A program made the position numbers and the translations under genes. From DASYTH01 sp045806965 (GTDB lineage: Bacteria; Actinomycetota; Actinomycetes; Mycobacteriales; Pseudonocardiaceae), in the NCBI GenBank assembly GCA_045806965.1, contig JBJMIG010000084.1, forward strand, positions 1-64,000: a stretch of 64,000 bases of DNA. Direction: 5' to 3'. This document shows positions 50,805-57,857 of the stretch, in pieces (position 1 is the stretch's first letter; each line of letters starts with the position of its first letter). The notes beneath the pieces were generated by a model, which ran no database searches, was not told the DNA's origin, and worked only from the letters and a program-made list of their open reading frames with translations.

Positions 50805-52187
50805 TCAGCCGGCGTCGCGCAGCGGCTTCTCGTCGTCGTCCTGCTCGGTCGCCTGGGTCTCGGCGGCCGGCGGGTGCAGGAGGCGGTCCGCGCGTAACGC
50901 GATCTCCATGGTGAGTCGCTCTTCGGGGTCGGCGAGCCGGTCTCCGAGCAACTCCTCGATCTGATGCATCCGGTAGCGCACGGTCTGCGGGTGGATGTCG
51001 AGCCGGCTGGCGATCTCGTTGATGCCGCCGCGGGTCTCCAGCCAGGCGAGCAGCGTGTTGGCGAGCCGCTCGCGTTGCTTGGCGCGCAGGCCCTCGAACG
51101 GCGCCATGGCGCGCGCGGTGAGCTGGGCGACCAGGAACTCGTCGGAAAGCAGGGCGAGCGTGGACAGATGGTCCTCACACCAGATGACCGGTCTGTTCGG
51201 CAGGATGCCGCGCTGCACCAGGCCGAGGGCGCGGCGGGCGGCGGCGAGCGAGCGGCGGGCCTCGGTGATCGGCACGGTCGGGCCGACGGCGGCGTGCTGG
51301 TCGTCGAGCTCGTCGGCGAGCCGGCCAAGGGCCTTCCTGGGATCGGCCACGATCAGGCATGGCTCGCCGCTCTCCAGGTCCACCAGGACGCCGCGACCGA
51401 ATGAGAGCGCCGGGCGGTGGTGCTGGTCGTCGCGGAACTCGAGGGCGACCACCGCCACCTGGTCCGGCAGCTTCCAGTCGGTCGTGGCGGCGAGATCCAC
51501 AAGGGACTGCCGGTCCACCGGCGGCTCGGCGATGATCTGCTTGAGCAGCTGCTTACGGCGTCGCTCCAGCGCACCCGAGGCGTTCGACTGAGCCTCGGTG
51601 TAGCCGGCGATCGCCTCGGTGCTGATCTCATCGACCCAGGCGAAGATCGCGTCGGCCACGGTGAACAGGATGTCGTTGCGCACTCCGATCCGGCGGCCGA
51701 TGGTGCTCAGGTGCCGCCACACGACCCGGGAACCGACCCGTACCGCGGTCTGCAGCGCGTCCATGGTCCGGCCCTCGAGGAACTCGACCTTGCCGGCGTA
51801 GCGGAACATCAGCTTCCAGTCGCCCTGCTCGGCGTGCGGGTCGCAGATGTTGTCGAAGCACTTGACGATCGCCATCTCCACGGCGCCGACCAGCACCTCG
51901 CGGAACTTGCCCTGGAGCGGCTGGTTGTAGGCCGGGACACTCTTCTGGATCTCCCGGATGGCGTCCTGCATCAACAGCCCGGTCATCGGCCGGACCGCCT
52001 CCGCGAGATCACGCGGAATCGAGGCCCAGAGTTGTTGTGCGGCACTGAGCTCGCTCGACGCCGGGGGTCGGATCGGGGCCCAGCGGCCGGCCCGTGCCGG
52101 CGGTGGAATCGGTCTCGGCGCGGCCGCCTGGTACGGGGCTCGGGCGGGCGGGATGCCCGCCGCTCGAACATTCCGTTCCGTCGCCAT
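50805..52187 (-). CDS. PucR-family transcriptional regulator
   Basis: A 460-aa regulator. The head is Pro/Arg-rich and probably disordered. The middle resembles RsbRD/CdaR-type sensory and GGDEF-like regions (FADEQG-like WKLMFRYAGKVEFLEG, DAIFAWVDEISTEAIAGY). The C-terminal PucR helix-turn-helix is clear: LANTLLAWLETRGGINEIAS, RLDIHPQTVRYRMHQIEELLGDRL. ATG 52187 with GAGG upstream is preferred to GTG 52196. The ligand is unknown. It is convergent with the LAXTG gene. Confidence 0.85.
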   Translation of the reverse strand: MATERNVRAAGIPPARAPYQAAAPRPIPPPARAGRWAPIRPPASSELSAAQQLWASIPRDLAEAVRPMTGLLMQDAIREIQKSVPAYNQPLQGKFREVLVGAVEMAIVKCFDNICDPHAEQGDWKLMFRYAGKVEFLEGRTMDALQTAVRVGSRVVWRHLSTIGRRIGVRNDILFTVADAIFAWVDEISTEAIAGYTEAQSNASGALERRRKQLLKQIIAEPPVDRQSLVDLAATTDWKLPDQVAVVALEFRDDQHHRPALSFGRGVLVDLESGEPCLIVADPRKALGRLADELDDQHAAVGPTVPITEARRSLAAARRALGLVQRGILPNRPVIWCEDHLSTLALLSDEFLVAQLTARAMAPFEGLRAKQRERLANTLLAWLETRGGINEIASRLDIHPQTVRYRMHQIEELLGDRLADPEERLTMEIALRADRLLHPPAAETQATEQDDDEKPLRDAG

Positions 52188-52736
52188 GACCGCCACCTCG
52201 ATGTGACAATAAAACTTGCCCTCGCCCCGCCTGCTGGCAACGACTTTGCTCCGCAGACGATAGAATCGGCCGGATCATGTGTCAAACAAACGTTACTTGA
52301 GCGGTCCGGCCTGTCACCCGACCGGACGGTGGCCCGATGATTCCTGTGCGGCTCGGACAATGTTGCCGCCCGGAAATACTCCAGGCGTGACAACCCGTCG
52401 AACGTCACCCGCAGCGGGGAGCAACGATTATCCAGCGTGGTCGAACGACGTCGAACAACTACGCTACGTCACAAGATTGATTGATCAACGACCGCTGGAT
52501 CATTCGGCGGCCGGTGATCGCGGCTGTCCCGCCGTTGTGGCCGGACCCATTCGAATGCGCCGGGAGTCGCGGGTTCGCCCGTCCCGCCGGTGGATGCTGT
52601 AAATAGCGAAAGCTGGCCGCGAATTTGTCGGGCCTTGATAGTTTTCTCGGTCGTCGGTCGGCCGGGCTTGTTGTATGGACTTTAGTATTTGTAGCGTCCT
52701 CGATGTTCGGGCTGCGGCGAGGAAAAGGAAGCGGAT
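52188..52736. other. Divergent promoter region of pucR and a lipoprotein gene
   Basis: About 550 bases with no supported gene. AT-richer patches around 52250-52270 and 52670-52700 (TTTAGTATTTGTAG) are likely promoter regions. A TTGATCAA palindrome lies near 52480. Nothing else is clear. Confidence 0.35.
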
Positions 52737-53276
52737 ATGGGGCGGCGCGCGGTGGTGTACCTCTTGTTGGTTGGCTGCGCCCTGGCCGCGTGTGGCAGCC
52801 GGCCGCACGGTCCGGACGCGGACCCGGCGGTGGACTGGGCCGAGCAGGTGTGCGCGAGGGTCGAGACCGGCGCGGCCACCCTGGCCCAACCGCCCTCGGT
52901 GGACCTCAATGATCCACAGCGGGCCAGGGACGGAATGGTCGGCTACCTGGAGCGGTTGTCGACGGCGCTGGACTCGGTCGCGTCCGGGTTGCGCGGGGCG
53001 GGATCGCCGCCGGTGGTCGACGGGCAGGCCGCCGTGGACAAGGCGATGGCCACCATCGGCGAGTCCAAGACCGCGGTCGACGCCGCCAGGGACCGGCTGC
53101 GACAGGCGCCGGTGACCGACCCGGCCAGCTTCCAGCGGGCGGTCGCCGATGTCGGCGCGGGCATGGCGAAACTTGGCGACGCGCAGGGACCAACCAAGGA
53201 TCTCACCGCGAATCCGGCGCTACGTAAGGCTTTTGACCAGGCACCTACCTGCCGAAGGCTGGACGGCGCGGCCTGA
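52737..53276 (+). CDS. Small secreted lipoprotein of unknown function
   Basis: A 179-aa lipoprotein with lipobox LAAC near residue 19 and a mature part of helices rich in Ala and Asp (DPAVDWAEQVCARVETGAA; VDKAMATIGESKTAVDAARD). Two Cys frame the mature region. It resembles small actinobacterial helical lipoproteins with no assigned role. ATG 52737 follows AGGAAAAGGAA. No operon partner is evident. Confidence 0.7.
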   Translation: MGRRAVVYLLLVGCALAACGSRPHGPDADPAVDWAEQVCARVETGAATLAQPPSVDLNDPQRARDGMVGYLERLSTALDSVASGLRGAGSPPVVDGQAAVDKAMATIGESKTAVDAARDRLRQAPVTDPASFQRAVADVGAGMAKLGDAQGPTKDLTANPALRKAFDQAPTCRRLDGAA

Positions 53277-53363
53277 GCGTGCCGGGGCCGAGAAACGGCA
53301 CCGGCCGAGGGCGACAGAATAGCGTTCGGTATTTCCGTCCGGCGCGGTGAATTGGCCCGTTAA

Positions 53364-53700
53364 CGGGGTTTGCGGCTCCGCGGAGAATGCCGGGCCCGCT
53401 CCGGCGGGTTGGCGGAACGCGGCGTCAACCGCGGGGACGAGTGGAGGATCGCGGTCACCACGTTCGACCCGGGCCTGATGCCCGGACCGGACTGAACCGC
53501 GACTGTCCGGCGCGCACCCGTCATGGACCCGCGCCTTGCTGGTCACCAACGCCGAGGGTGCCGAGTCGGCCGGCGCCTACGTGGTGTGCCGGACCCCCGG
53601 CGGGGCTCCCGGCAGTCCGATGACCTGGACCGGGCCCGCAACTCGGGGTGGCGAGCGCGGAACTCATCGCGCTCGAACGGTGGTCGGTTTCGTGTTGCCG
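53364..53700 (+). pseudogene. Degraded short-chain dehydrogenase fragment
   Basis: In one frame bases 53412-53487 read RGDEWRIAVTTFDPGLMPG, a conserved C-terminal block of light-dependent protochlorophyllide-reductase-like SDRs, then hit a stop at 53493. Restoring one G near 53487 continues it as TGLNRDCPA, matching the family's usual TGLxRDxPA. A later VTNAEGAESAG stretch is also reminiscent. No N-terminal half exists. This looks like a frameshifted remnant; I am not certain. Confidence 0.4.
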
Positions 53701-53743
53701 GCGGGCAAAGACTCTGTACAGGCCGTGTTAACGTGGTTACGCT

Positions 53744-53769
53744 CCCTTCTGGGAGCGCTCCCAGAAGGG
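53744..53769. promoter_or_regulatory. CebR-type operator of cel6 (26-bp palindrome)
   Basis: The 14-bp core TGGGAGCGCTCCCA (53750-53763) is extended by six perfectly paired bases on each side. It lies 46 bases before the GH6 ATG. CebR represses cellulase genes in actinomycetes and is released by cello-oligosaccharides; this core is its known target. Confidence 0.9.
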
Positions 53770-53814
53770 GTAGCTGCCGGCTGCCCGCCAACGGCGTCGA
53801 GAGGACGATCCCTG

Positions 53815-55620
53815 ATGAGGTTCACCGCTAAACCACCCCCCGACAAACAGCGTCGCGCTCGCGCGTTCGTGGCCGGCGGCGCGACAGTTCTGCTCACCGC
53901 TGCCACGATCACGATCGCGAGCACCAGTCCGGCGGGTGCCGCCCCCGCCTGTCAGGTCGACTACGGGATCCAGAGTGACTGGGGCGCCGGGTTCGTCACG
54001 AACATCCGCCTCACCAACAGGGGAGACACCCTCAACGGGTGGACGCTCACCTTCTCGTTCGCGGGCAACCAGCGGATTTCGCCGCCGGGCTGGAACGCGA
54101 CCTGGGCCCAGGCGGCCGGCAGCGGCAACGTGTCCGCGACGAACCTGGACTGGAACCGGACCCTGACCAACGGGCAGTTCGCCGAGTTCGGTTTCCAGGC
54201 CGCCTACACCGGGACCAACGCCAGGCCGACCAGCTTCTCGGTCAACGGCACGCAGTGCACCGGTGGCCCGCCGACCTCCACGTCGACGACCACCACCACG
54301 ACGACGACAACCACGACCACGTCCAGTTCGACGACCACGACCACCACGACCGGCAACCCGCCCCCGGGCAAGGTGGACAACCCGTACGCGGGTGCTCGGG
54401 TGTACGTGAACCCGGACTGGTCCGCACTGGCCGCCGCCCAGACGGGTGGTAGCCGGATTTCCAACCAGCCCACCGCCGTGTGGATGGACCGGATCGCGGC
54501 GATCGCCGGTACGTCCACCTCGCGTGGACTGGTCGGCCACCTCGACGCGGCGGTCCAGCAGGCGGCCGGCAACCCGCTGGCGATCCAGCTGGTGATCTAC
54601 GACCTGCCCGGTCGGGACTGCGCGGCACTGGCCTCCAACGGTGAGATCGGCCAGACCGACATCGCCCGCTACGAGCACGACTACATCGACGTGATCGCGG
54701 GCATCCTGGCCCGGCCGGCGTACCGCAACCTGCGGATCGTCACGATCGTCGAGCCCGACTCGCTGCCGAACATGGTGACCAACGCCGACGGGCAGGCGGG
54801 CGCGACCCCGCAGTGCACCACGATGAAGCAGAACGGCAACTACGTGACGGGTGTCGGCTATGCGCTGCACACGCTGAACGCGGTCGGCAACGTGTACAAC
54901 TACGTCGACGCCGGGCACCACGCCTGGTTGGGCTGGGACTCGAACTTCAACCCGGCCATCGACGAGTTCAAGCTGGCCGCCACTTCGGCTGGCGCGACGG
55001 TCAACGACGTGGCCGGCTTCATCGTCAACACGGCCAACTACTCCGCCCTGACCGAGCCGAACTTCACGATCAACTCCACGGTCAACGGAACCTCGGTCCG
55101 CCAGGCACACTGGATCGACTTCAACAACTACGTCGACGAGCTGTCCTTCGCCACGGGGTTCCGCAACGGCCTGGTGAGCCGCGGCGGCTTCCCGTCCAAC
55201 ATCGGCATGCTGATCGACACCTCCCGCAACGGGTGGGGCGGTTCGGCCCGCCCGGCCGGTCCCGGCCCGACCACCAGCGCCGACGCCTTCGTCGACGGTG
55301 GCCGCATCGACCGCCGGTTCCACGCCGGCAACTGGTGCAACCAGTCCGGCGCCGGATTGGGTGAGCGGCCGAGGTCCGCGCCGTCCGCTGGGATCGACGC
55401 CTACGTCTGGGTCAAGCCGCCGGGTGAGTCCGACGGTTCCAGCACCGCCATCCCAAACGACGAGGGCAAGGGCTTCGACCGGATGTGCGACCCCACGTAC
55501 ACCGGCAACGCCCGCAACGGCAACAGCATGTCCGGTGCGCTGCCCAACTCGCCGCTCGCGGGTCAGTTCTTCCCCGCGCAGTTCCAGCAGTTGATGGCGA
55601 ACGCGTTCCCGGCACTGTAA
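53815..55620 (+). CDS. GH6 cellobiohydrolase with N-terminal CBM2
   Basis: A 601-aa secreted cellulase. A signal peptide ends near SPAGAA, then a CBM2 (CQVDYGIQSDWGAGFVTNI ... CTGG, two Cys) for cellulose binding, a Thr/Ser-rich linker and a GH6 catalytic domain of about 415 residues. GH6 signatures are VIYDLPGRDCAALASNGE (catalytic Asp) and IVTIVEPDSLPN. The long catalytic domain suggests the exo (non-reducing end, Cel6B-like) type rather than the shorter endo type. ATG 53815 is the start. The upstream CebR palindrome predicts induction by cellobiose. Confidence 0.93.
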   Translation: MRFTAKPPPDKQRRARAFVAGGATVLLTAATITIASTSPAGAAPACQVDYGIQSDWGAGFVTNIRLTNRGDTLNGWTLTFSFAGNQRISPPGWNATWAQAAGSGNVSATNLDWNRTLTNGQFAEFGFQAAYTGTNARPTSFSVNGTQCTGGPPTSTSTTTTTTTTTTTTSSSTTTTTTTGNPPPGKVDNPYAGARVYVNPDWSALAAAQTGGSRISNQPTAVWMDRIAAIAGTSTSRGLVGHLDAAVQQAAGNPLAIQLVIYDLPGRDCAALASNGEIGQTDIARYEHDYIDVIAGILARPAYRNLRIVTIVEPDSLPNMVTNADGQAGATPQCTTMKQNGNYVTGVGYALHTLNAVGNVYNYVDAGHHAWLGWDSNFNPAIDEFKLAATSAGATVNDVAGFIVNTANYSALTEPNFTINSTVNGTSVRQAHWIDFNNYVDELSFATGFRNGLVSRGGFPSNIGMLIDTSRNGWGGSARPAGPGPTTSADAFVDGGRIDRRFHAGNWCNQSGAGLGERPRSAPSAGIDAYVWVKPPGESDGSSTAIPNDEGKGFDRMCDPTYTGNARNGNSMSGALPNSPLAGQFFPAQFQQLMANAFPAL

Positions 55621-55660
55621 GGAGATAGCCGGTCCGGTTCAGACGGATGGCCGGACCAAG

Positions 55661-55694
55661 CCGTGTTGGGGTGCCCTTGGGTGCCCCAACACGG
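55661..55694. terminator. Terminator hairpin after cel6
   Basis: An 11-bp perfect stem, CCGTGTTGGGG (55661-55671) with CCCCAACACGG (55684-55694), around a 12-base loop, 41 bases after the cel6 stop. Confidence 0.8.
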
Positions 55695-55800
55695 TGGTCC
55701 GCCACCGCCAAGCCGAGCAGGAGCAGACCCGGGGGGTCGCCGCCCGTGCGACCCTCCGGGTCGTCGTATGCCAGGCGGATGAGCCCCCGATCGACAACAG

Positions 55801-55852
55801 GCGCAAGGTGACACCGCGCTGCTACAACCGCAGGAAGGTGACCTTCCGCTGA
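55801..55852. repeat. 50-bp palindromic repeat, copy A
   Basis: Starts GCGCAAGGTGACACCGCGCT and contains a CGCAGGAAGGTGACCTTCCG inner palindrome. Its reverse complement aligns with copies B and C for about 30 bases, then diverges. Confidence 0.75.
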
Positions 55853-55898
55853 ACCCCAGCGAGCGGTGCGAACGAGCGTGCGAGTGAGCGCGGCAGGT

Positions 55899-56084
55899 AC
55901 AGCGGAATGTCACCTTGCGCGTGTAGAAGCGCAGGAAGGTGACCTTGCGCTGTAAGGGCTGGCGGCGGTCCGGAGCTGTGCGAGTCGGCCGGCCGGTGTC
56001 TGGACTGACGAGCAGCGCAGCGAGCGAGGTACGAGCGAGTGAGCAGCGCAGGAGGGAAGACGCCGGCTCAACGGCCGCGAGCCG
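55899..56084 (+). repeat. Tandem duplication, unit 1 (contains palindromic repeat copy B)
   Basis: Begins ACAGCGGAATGTCACCTTGC. Its first 55 bases are palindromic element copy B; the remainder is purine-rich sequence of GAGCGAGCGAG type. It is repeated from 56117 with one substitution and one 2-base indel near the start. Confidence 0.9.
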
Positions 56085-56116
56085 CCCGAGCGAGCCTGCG
56101 AGCGAGGGCAGAAGAT

Positions 56117-56300
56117 ACAGCGGAATGTCACCTTGCGTGTAGAAGCGCAGGAAGGTGACCTTGCGCTGTAAGGGCTGGCGGCGGTCCGGAGCTGTGCGAG
56201 TCGGCCGGCCGGTGTCTGGACTGACGAGCAGCGCAGCGAGCGAGGTACGAGCGAGTGAGCAGCGCAGGAGGGAAGACGCCGGCTCAGCGGCCGCGAGCCG
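56117..56300 (+). repeat. Tandem duplication, unit 2 (contains palindromic repeat copy C)
   Basis: Second copy of the 185-bp unit, 216-218 bp downstream of the first. From the GTGTAGAAGC block onward the 164 bases (55921-56084 versus 56137-56300) differ at one position. No gene is supported anywhere in 55621-56420. Confidence 0.9.
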
Positions 56301-56420
56301 CGCGAACGAGCGTGCGAGTGAGCGCCGAAGACACAGCGAGCCGCGCGAACGAGGAACGAGTGAGCGCCGAAGACACTGCGAGGGCCGCGCCGGGTGGCGC
56401 GGCCCTCGGGAACCGGTGGA

Positions 56421-57596
56421 TCAGTTGTGCTGGTGCACGGCGGCTTGCACGGTGTGGTGGTCGTGCCCCTGGCTGAGATGGCTCAGTCGCACGGGGAGTG
56501 TCTTCAGGAGCAGGAAGACCTGGCCGAAAACGGTCGTGCCGGTCGCCGGCGCGGCCGCGGTGCCGGTCGCGGGTCTGCAGGCGGTGAGGTCGGCCGGCGG
56601 GTTGTTGGTGCCGGTGTGGGTGCCCTGGAAGCCGAAGGTGACCGACTTCCCCGGGTCGATGTGCAGGTTCCACCTGGCGTTGATGGCGGTCACCGCGGCT
56701 CCACTCTGGACGATCTCGGAGTTCCAACCCTGTGCGACGGTTTGGCCGCTCGGGAACGACCAGCGCACGGTCCAGCCGTTGACCGGGTTGGTGCCGGTGT
56801 TGGTCACGGTCACGTCCGCGTTGAAGCCGTTGTTCCAGCTGGCCGTGACGGCGTAACTCACCGTGCAGGTGGTCGGCGGGGGTGGCGGCGGTGGCGGTGG
56901 CGGCGGCGGGGCGCCTTGACCGAACCACACATCGGAGCAGTTGTAGAACGCCTCCGGGCTGTCCGAGCGTTGCATGATCGTGTAGATGATGTGCCGGCCG
57001 GCCTTGTTGGCCGGAAGGGTGACGGGCCAGGTGTATTCGGCGCCGAGCGGGCCGCTGCCGTTCAGCGGCGGGTTGGTGACCGTGTTGAACGGCGCCGCAT
57101 CAAGGTCGGACCACTTGAGCGGCTGGGCCGGATCCCAGCCGTCTCTGGTCACGTAGCTGGTCCAGGTGCCGGGGTGCGGAGCCCAGGCGTTGTAGCGGAA
57201 CGTGACGTTGGCGGCCGCCTGCATGCCGGTCGTCGGCCAGTCCTGGCTGGCGCCTCGAAACTTCGCGAACGCATCCTGCGGACCGCAGAGGTTGCCGTCC
57301 GGGATGATCTGCCGGTGGTTGCCGCCGGCGTTGCTCAGTAGGTTGCCGAACCAGTTCCAGAAGCCGAAATGACTCTGGTCCCCGTTGAGCCAGGCGTCCT
57401 GGCAGGCGGGATTGGTGGGGAACAGGTCCCCGCCGTTGCCACCGGCCAGCCCGTCCACGTAGCACGCGTAGGTCCGCGACGGGGGGAACGTCGTCGAGCC
57501 GTGCGCGAACGCGACGGGTCCTGGTAGTACCACCAGAAAAGCGCCGGTGAGAGCGGCGATCGAGCCGCCCACCACCGCCCTGTGGAGTGCTCTCAT
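56421..57596 (-). CDS. AA10 lytic polysaccharide monooxygenase with CBM2
   Basis: A 391-aa copper LPMO that oxidatively cleaves crystalline cellulose or chitin. A 31-residue signal ends at VAFA, leaving His as residue 1 (HGSTTFPPSRTYAC), the first half of the copper brace. The second brace His is in NAWAPHPGTWTSYV. MQRSDSPEAFYNCSDVWF is the conserved last strand. A poly-Pro linker joins a CBM2. The C-terminal tail of about 55 residues after the CBM2 is unusual and His-rich (GHDHHTVQAAVHQHN). ATG 57596 is preceded by AAGGAG. A CebR box lies 37 bases upstream. Confidence 0.92.
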   Translation of the reverse strand: MRALHRAVVGGSIAALTGAFLVVLPGPVAFAHGSTTFPPSRTYACYVDGLAGGNGGDLFPTNPACQDAWLNGDQSHFGFWNWFGNLLSNAGGNHRQIIPDGNLCGPQDAFAKFRGASQDWPTTGMQAAANVTFRYNAWAPHPGTWTSYVTRDGWDPAQPLKWSDLDAAPFNTVTNPPLNGSGPLGAEYTWPVTLPANKAGRHIIYTIMQRSDSPEAFYNCSDVWFGQGAPPPPPPPPPPPPTTCTVSYAVTASWNNGFNADVTVTNTGTNPVNGWTVRWSFPSGQTVAQGWNSEIVQSGAAVTAINARWNLHIDPGKSVTFGFQGTHTGTNNPPADLTACRPATGTAAAPATGTTVFGQVFLLLKTLPVRLSHLSQGHDHHTVQAAVHQHN

Positions 57597-57632
57597 GTGG
57601 CCCACCGTCTCCTTCCAGTTACCGAAAGCGAT

Positions 57633-57646
57633 TGGGAGCGCTCCCA
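57633..57646. promoter_or_regulatory. CebR-type operator of the LPMO gene
   Basis: Exact TGGGAGCGCTCCCA, 37 bases before the LPMO start on the minus strand, inside the divergent LPMO-GH48 promoter region. Confidence 0.88.
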
Positions 57647-57738
57647 GGATCAAGTGCCCCGCGGGCACCTGTCAACGGTGGGCCGGCCGGACCACCTGGG
57701 GATCGCGGGTAACAGGCTGGTTCTAGCCTTGTGAAACA

Positions 57739-57768
57739 TTGACACGCCGGGCGATCAAGTGGTAACAA
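57739..57768 (+). promoter_or_regulatory. Candidate GH48 promoter
   Basis: TTGACA (57739-57744) with TAACAA (57763-57768) 18 bases later. The CebR palindrome at 57785 lies just downstream, where it would block elongation or initiation. Confidence 0.5.
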
Positions 57769-57784
57769 CGTGTTTACACAATTC

Positions 57785-57798
57785 TGGGAGCGCTCCCA
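57785..57798. promoter_or_regulatory. CebR-type operator upstream of GH48
   Basis: Exact TGGGAGCGCTCCCA, extended to a 22-bp perfect palindrome (57781-57802). It lies 60 bases before the GH48 ATG. Confidence 0.9.
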
Positions 57799-57857
57799 GA
57801 ATGTCGCTCGAGACCCATGCGGCCACCCGGACGCGGCTTGACCACCTGGAGCACCAT

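Noticed and set aside
54270..54360. Trinucleotide-like ACC/ACG run resembling a microsatellite
   Set aside because: It is in frame and encodes the Thr/Ser linker between CBM2 and the GH6 domain, a normal feature of secreted cellulases.
55801..56300. Repeated units considered as a CRISPR array
   Set aside because: Units are too long, too few, almost identical along their whole length, lack unique spacers of constant size, and no cas gene is nearby.
56155..56856. Plus-strand frame beginning in the tandem repeat and antisense to the LPMO
   Set aside because: Its start duplicates that of a short frame in the other repeat unit and the rest is antisense to a clear CBM2, so it is a by-product of the duplication.
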